From Nocardia miyunensis NBRC 108239 (GTDB lineage: Bacteria; Actinomycetota; Actinomycetes; Mycobacteriales; Mycobacteriaceae), in the NCBI RefSeq assembly GCF_001613065.1, contig NZ_BDBQ01000075.1, positions 1-64,000 on the forward strand: a DNA stretch of 64,000 nt, written 5' to 3'. The number at the start of each line of letters is the position of its first letter. Positions within the stretch are counted from its first letter, which is position 1. A program made the translations under genes and the position numbers. This document shows positions 8,154-16,307 of the stretch, in pieces. The notes under the pieces are model-generated. The model was not told the origin of the DNA. It saw nothing but the letters and a program-made list of their open reading frames with translations, and searched no databases.

Positions 8154-9368
8154 ATGGGGTTCGCGATCGGGTTCGTGCTGTTCGCCCTCGGTATCACGGC
8201 GTCGGTGGCGCTGCACGAATGCGGGCATATGTGGGCCGCCCAGGCCACCGGCATGAAGGTGCGCCGCTATTTCATCGGATTCGGCCCGAAGGTTTTCTCC
8301 TTCCGCCGCGGTGAGACCGAATACGGCCTCAAGGCCCTGCCGCTGGGCGGTTTCTGCGATATCGCCGGGATGACCGCGCTGGACGAGATCGATCCGGCGG
8401 ATCTGGATCGGGCGATGTACCGCCAGAAGACCTGGAAACGGCTGGTGGTGATGGTCGGCGGCATCGTGATGAACTTCGTGCTCGGCTTCATCCTGATCGT
8501 GATCCTGGCGGTCGGCTGGGGTCTGCCGCGCCTGGATTCGCCGCCGGACAACCAGATCGCCGTGGCCTGCGCGGGCGCGGACAATGCCGACGGCACCCAC
8601 CAGAAGTGCAGCGGCGAGGGGCCGGCCCAGCTGGCGGGTATGCGTCGCGGCGACAAGATCATCGCGGTGGGCGGCGTCGCGGTGAAGAACATCGAGCAGA
8701 TCGCGAGCGAGACCAAGGATCGCACCGGACCGATCGACTACACCGTCGAGCGGGACGGCAAGACGCTGCACATCACGGTCGATCCGGTGCGGGTGACCAC
8801 CTATCCGATCGATCCCACGACCAACAAGCCCGCCACGACCGCGGTGACGGCGAGCAAGATCGGCGTCTCGCAGGACTATTACGACACCTCGCACTACAAC
8901 GTCCTCACCGCGATCCCGGCCTCGATCGGGTTCACCGGCGACATGTTCGGCAAGACCTTCGAATCGCTGGCGCAGATGCCGACCAAGGTCGTGAATCTGT
9001 GGCACGCGGTGACCGGCGGCCAGCGCGATCCGAATACGCCGGTCAGCGTGTACGGGGCGAGCAAGATCGGTGGCGAGACCGCCGAGCGCGGCCTGTGGAA
9101 CGTGTTCATCCTGGTGCTGGCGAGCCTGAACTTCTTCCTCGGCGCGTTCAACATCCTGCCGCTGCTGCCGCTGGACGGCGGGCACATCGCGGTCGTGCTC
9201 TACGAGAAGGTCCGCAACCTGCTGCGCGGTCGGCGCGGTCTGGACGCGGGCGGCCCGGTCGACTACCTGAAACTCCTACCGGCGACCTACGTCGTCGTGG
9301 TGATCGGCGGGGCGTACATGGTCCTGGTCCTCGTCGCCGATATCGTGAATCCGATCAAGCTCTTCTGA
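8154..9368 (+). CDS. rip1: site-2 intramembrane zinc metalloprotease (Rip1/RseP family)
   Basis: Membrane-embedded protease that cuts anti-sigma factors and other membrane proteins in regulated intramembrane proteolysis. The protein has 404 residues. The zinc-binding HECGH is at residues 21-25 in the first helix, a single PDZ domain follows (GPAQLAGMRRGDKIIAVGG), and LDGGH near residues 340-344 supplies the third metal ligand. The AGGAGG ribosome site upstream fixes ATG 8154. It is probably cotranscribed with dxr. In mycobacteria ispG follows directly; here the next 17.6 kb are unrelated. Confidence 0.95.
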   Translation: MGFAIGFVLFALGITASVALHECGHMWAAQATGMKVRRYFIGFGPKVFSFRRGETEYGLKALPLGGFCDIAGMTALDEIDPADLDRAMYRQKTWKRLVVMVGGIVMNFVLGFILIVILAVGWGLPRLDSPPDNQIAVACAGADNADGTHQKCSGEGPAQLAGMRRGDKIIAVGGVAVKNIEQIASETKDRTGPIDYTVERDGKTLHITVDPVRVTTYPIDPTTNKPATTAVTASKIGVSQDYYDTSHYNVLTAIPASIGFTGDMFGKTFESLAQMPTKVVNLWHAVTGGQRDPNTPVSVYGASKIGGETAERGLWNVFILVLASLNFFLGAFNILPLLPLDGGHIAVVLYEKVRNLLRGRRGLDAGGPVDYLKLLPATYVVVVIGGAYMVLVLVADIVNPIKLF

Positions 9369-9375
9369 CCGGGCC

Positions 9376-10101
9376 TCAGAACAATCCGCCACCCGCGTGG
9401 ACGGTTTCGCCGGTGATCCACCGGGCCGCGTCGGAGGCCAGGAAGGCGACGATGTCGGCGATATCGCCGGGCTCGCCGATGCGGCCGAGTGGGGTGGATG
9501 CGACGACCTGCGCGGTCAGCTCCGGGCTGCGCGCCGCGGCCAGCGCCTCGGTCCGGATCGCGCCCGGCAGCACGTTGTTGACGGTGATCCCGCGTGGCCC
9601 GAGTTCCCTGGCCAGTATTCGGACCAGTTCCTCGCCCGCCGCTTTGCTCGCGCTGTACAGGCCGGACCCTGGGCGATGCGTGGCGGTCACCCCGGATGAG
9701 ATGACGATGATCCGGCCGTTGTCCCGCAACCGGTTCGCGGCCTCACGCAACGCGACGAAGGTGGTTCTGGTGTTGAGGGAGAACATCAGTTCGTAGTCTT
9801 CGTCGGTAGCCTCGGCGATCGGGGCGAATCTGGCCGTGCCGGCGTTGTTCACGAGTGTGTCCACTCCTCCGAAGCGCTCTTCGGCGCTATCGAACAAACC
9901 TCGTAGCTGCGTCGGATCGGCGACGTCGGCCCGTACGGCAACGCCTCGACCGCCTGATCGTTCGATCGTGTCGACCACCTGCTCTGCCGCGGATCGGTTG
10001 GACTGGTAGTTGACGACGACCGCCGCGCCGTCAGCGCCCAGTCGCTCCGCGATGGCCCGCCCGATCCCGCGAGATCCTCCGGTAACGATCGCGACCGGCA
10101 T
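9376..10101 (-). CDS. SDR family oxidoreductase (FabG-like)
   Basis: A classical short-chain dehydrogenase of 241 residues. TGGSRGIG (residues 7-14) binds NAD(P), NNAG is present, a serine precedes the catalytic YSASK near residue 150, and the chain ends in the usual TGETVHAGGG. The start at 10101 follows GGGAGG at good spacing. It is transcribed divergently from a MarR regulator across 89 bases containing two inverted repeats, so MarR control is likely. Its stop lies 7 bases from the rip1 stop, marking the left border of the accessory block. The substrate is unknown. Confidence 0.88.
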   Translation of the reverse strand: MPVAIVTGGSRGIGRAIAERLGADGAAVVVNYQSNRSAAEQVVDTIERSGGRGVAVRADVADPTQLRGLFDSAEERFGGVDTLVNNAGTARFAPIAEATDEDYELMFSLNTRTTFVALREAANRLRDNGRIIVISSGVTATHRPGSGLYSASKAAGEELVRILARELGPRGITVNNVLPGAIRTEALAAARSPELTAQVVASTPLGRIGEPGDIADIVAFLASDAARWITGETVHAGGGLF

Positions 10102-10119
10102 GACACCTCCCAATAGTCC

Positions 10120-10133
10120 ACTATCTAGATAGT
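10120..10133. promoter_or_regulatory. perfect 14-bp palindrome, putative MarR operator
   Basis: ACTATCTAGATAGT is a perfect palindrome between the divergent SDR and MarR genes, 18 bases upstream of the SDR start. Perfect AT-rich palindromes in such spacers are typical MarR binding sites. Binding is inferred. Confidence 0.6.
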
Positions 10134-10157
10134 AGAGATAATCAACCAATTTGTTGA

Positions 10158-10171
10158 GACTGTCAACAGTC
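10158..10171. promoter_or_regulatory. second dyad in SDR/MarR spacer
   Basis: GACTGTCAACAGTC has 6-base arms around a CA spacer and lies 19 bases before the marR start. An overlapping dyad TGTTGA-N5-TCAACA is also present. It may be an operator for autoregulation. Confidence 0.5.
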
Positions 10172-10190
10172 GGTTCTCTAGACTTGCTGC

Positions 10191-10619
10191 ATGGCGACCG
10201 AGGATCCAGGGCTGGCGGCGGCCTTCGCAGGGCTGAATCGTGAGGTGAACGCGCTCTATCACCTGATAGCCCGGCGGCTCGGATTGACGATGCAGCAGGC
10301 TGAACTGCTGTGCCAATTGCGTGGTCACCCACCGTCTTTCGGCGAGTTGGCGAGTGCGCTGGGTTGCGACAAGACCAACGTGACCGGCTTGGTGGATCGG
10401 CTGGAGCGCCGAGGATTGCTGGCCAGGCGGACCGATCCCGCGGACCGCAGAGTGACCCGGGTCGTCATCACCGATCAGGGCCAAGCGATGCGGTCCGAAA
10501 TTCGGGCAGCCCTCGAAAAGGAATTGAGCATGCGGCTGCCATCCATCGATCGGGGGCAATTGGTCGCGCTCGTACAGGCTTCGGCAACCGCGTTGGCCGA
10601 TAGTCGGCCCGGCAACTGA
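10191..10619 (+). CDS. MarR family transcriptional regulator
   Basis: A 142-residue winged-helix repressor. The helix-turn-helix covers about residues 48-70 (FGELASALGCDKTNVTGLVD), followed by the wing ARRTDPADRRVTRVVIT and a C-terminal dimerisation helix. It is divergent from the SDR at 9376-10101, which it probably represses together with itself. Proteins of this family usually respond to phenolic or other small lipophilic compounds; the ligand here is unknown. ATG 10191 begins the normal N-terminal helix. Confidence 0.9.
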   Translation: MATEDPGLAAAFAGLNREVNALYHLIARRLGLTMQQAELLCQLRGHPPSFGELASALGCDKTNVTGLVDRLERRGLLARRTDPADRRVTRVVITDQGQAMRSEIRAALEKELSMRLPSIDRGQLVALVQASATALADSRPGN

Positions 10620-10803
10620 CACGCGCCGACGTCACAACGTCGCGCTGCCCGGACGTGCCCGCCGCATCCAGCGGCGACATCAACTGCGCCGGAGCCGTCA
10701 CGTCCGCCCATGTGGCGACGGCCTGCCCGTAGGCGGCGTCGATCCTCGCGGTGATCGAGAAATAATGTACGAGAATCATATCATCTCTAACTCGAACTGG
10801 ATA

Positions 10804-10818
10804 ATATGAGTTTCATAT
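10804..10818. promoter_or_regulatory. 15-bp palindrome upstream of NmrA-like gene
   Basis: ATATGA-GTT-TCATAT is a perfect inverted repeat in an AT-rich patch 58 bases upstream of the gene at 10877. The shape fits an HxlR-, TetR- or MarR-type operator; the cognate regulator was not identified. Confidence 0.5.
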
Positions 10819-10876
10819 TTCATGACTGTTGGATCGAGTTGCCTCGGCGGCTTGCCGGGCATGGGAGAGGTTGATC

Positions 10877-11719
10877 ATGTACGTCCTCATCGGAGCTACC
10901 GGGATCGTCGGCCGGGAGGTCGTCGCGCGGCTGCGGGCCGCCGATGCGCCGGTCACCGCCATTACCCGCGATCCCGGAACGGCAGGTATGCCACCGGGAA
11001 CTGTTGTGGTACAGGGTGATTCGTCGGTGCCGAAGATTCCGGAGCAAGCCTGGAGCGGTGTCGAGGCGGTGTTGTTGAGCTCTCGGGCCGCTATCGCATC
11101 GGCGCGCGAAATCCTCTCCGCCGCAGCCGATCACGGCGCTCGGCGAGTGGTGGTGGTCTCGGCGGCGACCGTCGAGTACCCGGCCGGGGAACCTCGGTTC
11201 ATCGCGGGCTTCCGGGCGCTGGAAGCCGCGGCCGAGGCATCGGGCCTGGCATGGACTGCGCTGCGCTGCGCCGACTTCGACGCCAATGCTCTGGCGTGGG
11301 CGCCGCAGCTGCACGGCGGGGACGTAGTGCGCGGGGCATACGGCACGGCCGCCACGTCCCCGATCCACGAGCGCGATATCGCCGCCGTCGCAGTCCGCGC
11401 TCTGACCGAGGACGGTCATGCGAGCCGCCGGTATGTGCTGACCGGCCCGGAATCGCTGACCCAGTACGACAAGGTCCGGATCCTCGGCAAGGCCATCGGG
11501 CGTGAGCTGTCGTTCCTCGAACTCACTCCCGAGCAGGTATACGCCGCCATGACAGCGCAGGGTCTACCCGAGGATGTCCCGGCTCGACTGCTCGGCTCCC
11601 TGTCCGACTACGCCCGCGATCCGGGCCCGACCACAGACGTCGTCGCGCAGCTGCTCGGCCGCCCCGCTCTCGGCTTCGCCGCGTGGGCCGTCGATCATGC
11701 CGCCGCATTCACCCATTGA
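10877..11719 (+). CDS. NmrA-like NAD(P)-binding protein (atypical SDR)
   Basis: A 280-residue atypical short-chain dehydrogenase. The N-terminal IGATGIVGREVVARL is the GxxGxxG Rossmann motif of NmrA/YtfG-type proteins, followed by RRVVVVSAATVEY. The C-terminal half is the variable substrate part. Catalytic Tyr-Lys spacing is not evident, as usual for NmrA-like proteins, which act either as quinone/NADPH sensors or as reductases. GGGAGAGG sits 6 bases before ATG 10877. It follows marR but is separated from it by 257 bases containing a palindrome, so it probably has its own promoter. Confidence 0.82.
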   Translation: MYVLIGATGIVGREVVARLRAADAPVTAITRDPGTAGMPPGTVVVQGDSSVPKIPEQAWSGVEAVLLSSRAAIASAREILSAAADHGARRVVVVSAATVEYPAGEPRFIAGFRALEAAAEASGLAWTALRCADFDANALAWAPQLHGGDVVRGAYGTAATSPIHERDIAAVAVRALTEDGHASRRYVLTGPESLTQYDKVRILGKAIGRELSFLELTPEQVYAAMTAQGLPEDVPARLLGSLSDYARDPGPTTDVVAQLLGRPALGFAAWAVDHAAAFTH

Positions 11720-11847
11720 AAGGGCTGTTCAGCTCGGCGGGGTGGCTACGCCCGAGTCGTCCGGAATGTCCTGCGCTTGACGTGGTGTGCGCCGATCGAA
11801 GGGTGGGTGGTTCGGTGTTCAGGGAGCCGAGCAGCCTGAGCAGCGCA

Positions 11848-12522
11848 TCAGGCGTTCTCGCGCAACAGGGTTCGGCAGAGGTGGTCGGCCTGTCGGGTGG
11901 TCTCGGGTTGGCGGTAGCGCGGTGCGAGGGCGAGTGTTGTCGTGCAGGCGGTGTCGAGCGAGATGCGATGTCCGATCGAGACGAACACGGGTTTCACGCC
12001 GGGCTGGGTGCGGACCGCCCGGCCGACCACCTCGTCGCTCAAGAGGATGTCGCTGACCGATCCACGTTCGGGACCCGGCTCGGAAGCATTGCCCCACAAC
12101 GATTTCGCGACACCAATGGTGGGCAGTCCGGTCAGTAGCCCGAGATGACATGCCAGCCCGAAGCGGCGCGGATGCGCCAGCCCCTGCCCATCGCAGATCA
12201 GCAGATCCGGTGTGGTGCCCAGCTTTTCGAGCGCGGCGATGACGGTCGGCAACTCCCGGAACGCGAGTAGTCCTGGGATGTAAGGGAATTCGGTCGTCCC
12301 GTGCGCGGTGGCAGTGTCCACCGGCGCCAGCGTCGCGGCGTCCAGAACCACCACGGCCGCGACGACATTTCCCTGTTCGTCATACGCGGAATCCAGTCCC
12401 GCGACGGTCTCGAAGTGTGGCGGTCGCGGATCGCTTCGATCGACCTGATCCCGCAACCGATTCTGAAGCGCCACAGCCGCATCCGGATCGTCCGGAAGTT
12501 CCGCCGTCATCGCCAGCCGCAT
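11848..12522 (-). CDS. nfi: deoxyinosine 3'-endonuclease V
   Basis: DNA repair nuclease that nicks DNA one base 3' of deoxyinosine and some other deaminated bases. It is 224 residues, the family length. Catalytic residues are visible: Asp44 in GLDSAYD, the glutamate of LLAFRELP and the aspartate of LLICDGQGLAHPRR. The conserved TIGVAKS follows. Starts at 12522 or four codons later (MTAEL) are both possible. It stands alone, facing the NmrA-like gene convergently. Confidence 0.93.
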   Translation of the reverse strand: MRLAMTAELPDDPDAAVALQNRLRDQVDRSDPRPPHFETVAGLDSAYDEQGNVVAAVVVLDAATLAPVDTATAHGTTEFPYIPGLLAFRELPTVIAALEKLGTTPDLLICDGQGLAHPRRFGLACHLGLLTGLPTIGVAKSLWGNASEPGPERGSVSDILLSDEVVGRAVRTQPGVKPVFVSIGHRISLDTACTTTLALAPRYRQPETTRQADHLCRTLLRENA

Positions 12523-12806
12523 GCGTTCAATCTAGCGGTTCAGCGGATGCGGCCGGGCGAGCGCGTGGACCGGGTAGGCGGTGTCGTCCGGGTAGTTCCG
12601 CTTTCGTTGCCGGCCCCGTGCGCCGACCCAGCTTCCCTGACCGGCGCTCAGTGCCGGACCGGATCTCGGATGCATGAAGCCGCGAATCCCGATCCCGCGA
12701 GCAAGTGTGGTCCGGCAGACGCGGCCGGGGACAGCGCGGATCCGATATTCGGCATCGGCGTGCGCGTGATCGAGGAACCCGTGTGCGATCCCGGCCGCGT
12801 CGGAGA

Positions 12807-13643
12807 CTATCTGCTGTTCAATGCGGTTTTCCGGTAGTGCGCGGCGATCTCGTCGCTGGTGGTGACCCAGACGCCCGGATGATTGGTGACGTAATCCAGC
12901 GCCTCGTCCAGATACCGGCGGCGGAACGCCTGACCGGTGACGAACGGATGCAGCGCCAGGGGCAGCACCCGGCCGCTGTCGGCGGAGTCCTCGTAGAGCT
13001 GGTCGAGTTGATCGACGACCATCCGGACGAAATCGGGGCCGGTGAGTCCCTTGCTCACGAAGATGCCGATGTCGTTGAGTTCCACCGAGTACGGGACGCT
13101 GAGCATGCCCGGGACGTTCAGCGGGTAGGGCTGATCGTCGTTGGTCCAGTCCAGGACGTAGTCCAGGCCCAGTTCCGCGAGCAGCCGGGGCGTTTCGAAG
13201 GTTTCGGTCAGGCCGGGTCCCATCCAGCCGCGCGGGCGCTGCCCGGTGGTGCGTTCGATCGTGGTGACGATGTCGCGCAAGGCGATTCGCTCCTGTTCGG
13301 GGGACAGTCCGGTGTGCAGGTGGCTGTTGCTGCTGCCGTGTGCCAGCCATGCCCACTCGCGTTCCACACCCGCGCGGATGATCTGCGGATACCGTTCGCC
13401 CACATCGGAATTCAGCAGTGCGCTGGCCCGGATGCCGTACTTGTCCAGGGTGTCGATCAACCGCCAGATGCCCACGCGCGGGCCGTAGTCGCGCCAGCCG
13501 TAGGTCGCGGTGCCGGGCAGATCGACGTAGAAGTGCTCGATATTGAGCCCGACGTAGAAGGCCACACGCTTACCGCCGGGCCAGCGGATCGGCTCACGAT
13601 CGATGATCGGGCTGTAGTCGAAAAGGGTGATGTCCGTACTCAT
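12807..13643 (-). CDS. polysaccharide deacetylase family protein (PuuE-like)
   Basis: A NodB-fold carbohydrate esterase 4-type protein of 278 residues. The family's metal-binding motif appears in the variant form GLNIEHFYVD, and SSNSHLH supplies the histidine pair. GWMGPGLTET and a late LHPFVTG further match the PuuE/chitin-deacetylase-like subgroup that acts on cytosolic C-N bonds such as allantoin. No signal peptide is present, arguing against a cell-wall role. It is divergent from merR across 65 bases with a dyad, so MerR control is likely. Confidence 0.8.
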   Translation of the reverse strand: MSTDITLFDYSPIIDREPIRWPGGKRVAFYVGLNIEHFYVDLPGTATYGWRDYGPRVGIWRLIDTLDKYGIRASALLNSDVGERYPQIIRAGVEREWAWLAHGSSNSHLHTGLSPEQERIALRDIVTTIERTTGQRPRGWMGPGLTETFETPRLLAELGLDYVLDWTNDDQPYPLNVPGMLSVPYSVELNDIGIFVSKGLTGPDFVRMVVDQLDQLYEDSADSGRVLPLALHPFVTGQAFRRRYLDEALDYVTNHPGVWVTTSDEIAAHYRKTALNSR

Positions 13644-13660
13644 ATCGCTATGCTCGAACC

Positions 13661-13676
13661 CTCACACATATGTGAG
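13661..13676. promoter_or_regulatory. dyad between deacetylase and MerR genes
   Basis: CTCACA-CATA-TGTGAG has 6-base arms and sits in the 65-base divergent spacer, 33 bases before merR. It is placed where a MerR protein would bind. Binding is inferred. Confidence 0.55.
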
Positions 13677-13708
13677 AGTCAACCGGAAGTCGTTGTGAGG
13701 AGCGGCAT

Positions 13709-14083
13709 ATGCGGATCGGGGAATTGGCGGAGCGCACGCAGACCTCGCCACGTCTGCTGCGGTACTACGAGGAGCAGGGACTGATCCGCGTCGGCCGCGC
13801 CGCCAACGGTTACCGCGACTACGACGAACGTCTGGTCGATCAGGTGGTGCACATCCGCGGACTGCTCGACGCGGGTCTGCCGACGCGGCTCATCAAGCAG
13901 ATCCTGCCCTGCTTACAGGACCCCAGCGATATCCACTTCGCCGACGCGACGCCGGAGATCATCGCAGTCCTGGAATCCCAGCGTGATCGCCTGACCGAGC
14001 GCGTCGAACTGCTCACACACAACCGCGACGCCATGACGGCCTATATCGACTCGTTGCGCGGCTGTATGCGCCCGACTGGCTGA
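13709..14083 (+). CDS. MerR family transcriptional regulator
   Basis: A 124-residue MerR-type activator/repressor. The N-terminal MRIGELAERTQTSPRLLRYY helix-turn-helix and wing are followed by a coiled dimerisation helix (ESQRDRLTERVELL). One cysteine is in LPCLQD and another in the tail (RGCMR), with no metal-binding Cys cluster, so a small-molecule or solvent-stress sensor is more likely than a metal sensor. A GTGAGGAG ribosome site precedes ATG 13709. The divergent deacetylase is the probable target. Confidence 0.88.
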   Translation: MRIGELAERTQTSPRLLRYYEEQGLIRVGRAANGYRDYDERLVDQVVHIRGLLDAGLPTRLIKQILPCLQDPSDIHFADATPEIIAVLESQRDRLTERVELLTHNRDAMTAYIDSLRGCMRPTG

Positions 14084-14195
14084 TGGGGCTGGTGCGGGGC
14101 AGGGCGATAGGGGAGGATGGTCACGCGGTGCCTGGCACCGTGCGTTCTGAGTGTGTTCCGCGACCATGTCCGCTACGCAGGAGGAATGACGAATC

Positions 14196-14591
14196 ATGGT
14201 GACACTCGGGAAGTTTCGGCATACCGCTCGTCTGTCGATCGTGGTGGGGACCGCTGGGGCGGCCGTGGCGCTGGCCGCGGGGCCGGCGTTCGCCGCCAAC
14301 GGCATCGACGTCACGGGAGTCGGCCCCAGCAATATCAAGGTGAACTACAGCTGCGATGCCTCGGCGGGAGTCTCCGCGATCCGGGTGATGGCCGGGGATC
14401 CCACCTCCGACCGGCCGACCGGCACCGGCACGCAGAAGGCCATCACCTGTAACGGCGCTCAGCACACCACCGTGGTCATCCTGCAGGGCACGCCGCTCTC
14501 GGGTGGGCGTCAGGTGCAGGTCCGCGCCGCGCTGGTGGATCGCAACGACACGGTCATCAAGGGGACGGCCAAGCTGTTCACCCTCGGCTGA
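14196..14591 (+). CDS. small secreted protein
   Basis: A 131-residue exported protein. A Sec signal peptide spans about residues 1-33 (basic start, hydrophobic core, cleavage after AFA). The mature part of about 98 residues is rich in Thr, Val and Gly and has two cysteines, in NYSCDA and AITCNG, that could form one disulfide. The size and all-beta character resemble small immunoglobulin-like secreted actinobacterial proteins, but no family can be assigned. The AGGAGG site 10 bases upstream supports ATG 14196. A strong hairpin follows the stop. Confidence 0.75.
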   Translation: MVTLGKFRHTARLSIVVGTAGAAVALAAGPAFAANGIDVTGVGPSNIKVNYSCDASAGVSAIRVMAGDPTSDRPTGTGTQKAITCNGAQHTTVVILQGTPLSGGRQVQVRAALVDRNDTVIKGTAKLFTLG

Positions 14592-14599
14592 CGCTGTTA

Positions 14600-14640
14600 C
14601 GTCCGGCCCCGGGACACGTTTCCCGTGGGCCGGACGTTTC
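14600..14640. terminator. bidirectional rho-independent-type terminator
   Basis: A perfect 10-base stem (CGTCCGGCCC with GGGCCGGACG) is followed by TTT. It lies between the convergent secreted-protein and MHS-transporter genes and probably serves both. Confidence 0.7.
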
Positions 14641-15976
14641 AGGTGGTGAGCCGGTCGTCCTCGCTGATGAACCGCGTCGCCACGACGCTCACCACCGCCG
14701 TCGCCGCGAGGTACCCGCAGGCCAGCCACGGTGAACCGTGCGTCACCGCGATGAGTGAGGTGACGATCATGGGCGTGATGCCCGAGGCGTAGATCCCCGA
14801 GACCTGATAGACGAACGACAGCCCGGTGTATCGCACCTCGGGCGGATACAGGCCCGCGTAGAGGGTGCCCTGCGCGCCGTAGAACAGCGCGTGCGCGCCG
14901 CCGAACACCACGGTGATCGCGGCGGCGAACAGCACGATGTTCTTCGTCTCGAACAGTGCGAACACCGGATACACCAGCAGCCCGTACGCCGCGATGCCCA
15001 CGATGTAGACCCGTCGCGGACCGTATCGGTCGGTGAGCCGTCCCGAGATCGGGATCAGCGCGGCCATCACCACGGCGGCGATGGTGACCGAGACGAGCAC
15101 CGGAACCTGGCTCAGCCCCAGATGACCGGTGGCGAAGGTGATCGCGAACACGCCCCAGGTGTTGAAGGCCGCGCCCTCACCCCAGCGCGACAGCAGGCCG
15201 AGGACGGTATTGCGGCGGGTGCGCACGTTCCGGAACAGTTCGACAACGGGCACCTTGGAGATCCGGTTGAGCCGGTCGATCTCCCGGAACGCGGGCGTCT
15301 CATCGATCCGCAGCCGCACGATCAATCCGATCGCGACCAGCACCACACTCGCGCCGAACGCGATGCGCCACCCGTAGCTCAGGAAGGCGGATTCGCTCAG
15401 CGTCGACCGCAGTAGTGCGAAAACGCCTGTGCCCAAAGCCAATCCGAGCGCGAGGCCGATCTGCGGATAACTGCCGAAGATCCCCACCTTGCGGCGCGGA
15501 CTGTATTCCACGGCCAGCAGCACCGCCCCGGCCCATTCCCCGCCGAGCGCGAAGCCTTGCAGAATTCGCAACAGCAGCAACAGAATCGGCGCGGCGACCC
15601 CGATCGCGCTCGCGGTGGGCAGTACACCCATCAACGCCGTGGATGCGCCCATCAGCGCCATCGTCAGCGCGAGTGTCCGTTTGCGCCCGATCCGATCGCC
15701 GATATGCCCGAAGACGAGTCCGCCGATGGGCCGCATCAGGAATCCGACCGCGAACGTCGCGAACGACAGCATCGTCCCGACGAAACTGCTGGTATTCGGG
15801 AAGAACAACTTGCCGAACACGATTCCGGCAGCCGTGGAGTAGAGGAAGAAGTCGTACCACTCGACGGTGGTCCCGATCAGACTCGCCGCGATCGCGGTTC
15901 GCGTGTCGGTGGCCGTGAGCCGCCGATCATCCGCCACCCCGCGCTCGTTCACCGACGCGGATTCCAGTAACGACAT
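14639..15976 (-). CDS. MFS transporter, metabolite:H+ symporter (MHS) family
   Basis: A 12-helix major-facilitator transporter of 445 residues. The N-terminal GTTVEWYDFFLY is diagnostic of the MHS (ShiA/ProP/KgtP) group that imports organic acids, osmolytes or shikimate with protons. The loop 2-3 motif GHIGDRIGRKRTL and the matching RLTDRYGPRRV in the second half are clear. ATG 15976 has AGAGG 7 bases upstream. A 12-base inverted repeat pair lies about 120 bases upstream. The substrate cannot be told from sequence. Confidence 0.9.
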   Translation of the reverse strand: MSLLESASVNERGVADDRRLTATDTRTAIAASLIGTTVEWYDFFLYSTAAGIVFGKLFFPNTSSFVGTMLSFATFAVGFLMRPIGGLVFGHIGDRIGRKRTLALTMALMGASTALMGVLPTASAIGVAAPILLLLLRILQGFALGGEWAGAVLLAVEYSPRRKVGIFGSYPQIGLALGLALGTGVFALLRSTLSESAFLSYGWRIAFGASVVLVAIGLIVRLRIDETPAFREIDRLNRISKVPVVELFRNVRTRRNTVLGLLSRWGEGAAFNTWGVFAITFATGHLGLSQVPVLVSVTIAAVVMAALIPISGRLTDRYGPRRVYIVGIAAYGLLVYPVFALFETKNIVLFAAAITVVFGGAHALFYGAQGTLYAGLYPPEVRYTGLSFVYQVSGIYASGITPMIVTSLIAVTHGSPWLACGYLAATAVVSVVATRFISEDDRLTT

Positions 15977-16307
15977 GGGTGATCCTCTTCTTCTCCAGCG
16001 TCGACTCGACCAGCCAGGCTAGGGCTTGGCGCAGGCGCTCAGAAGGGTTCCGATCACCGAGATTCCAGCCGGAGGCGGCGCGCGATCTCTCTACGGGACT
16101 TGGTCCCATGACTGAGGCTATAGTGACGGCACCAAGTCCCGTCGGCGTCGAACGACCGAACCAGGAAGGAATATCCGCGACGCGGGGCAAGCTGATCATC
16201 ACCCCGGGTTGACCGAACCTCGGCCGCTGTCGGTACAGCGCGAGGGAAGCTGTAATGGATTGTGGCTCAGGACAATCCGAAGGTCACGGATGCGGCGCGC
16301 GGGGGTA
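15977..16307. other. regulatory spacer upstream of MHS transporter
   Basis: No gene seen. The stretch holds the 12-base inverted repeat at 16093-16142 and is otherwise featureless. It separates the transporter promoter from the 3' end of the LysR gene. Confidence 0.5.
16093..16142. promoter_or_regulatory. 12-base inverted repeat upstream of transporter
   Basis: ACGGGACTTGGT at 16093-16104 is matched exactly by its reverse complement ACCAAGTCCCGT at 16131-16142, with 26 bases between. The left copy also extends into a local dyad GGGAC-TTG-GTCCC. Paired sites at this spacing suggest a looped or cooperative operator for the MHS transporter. Confidence 0.5.

Noticed and set aside
12532..12806. 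A minus-strand extension between endonuclease V and the deacetylase
   Set aside because: It is part of a frame that shadows the deacetylase gene. The Arg/His-rich translation has no family pattern.
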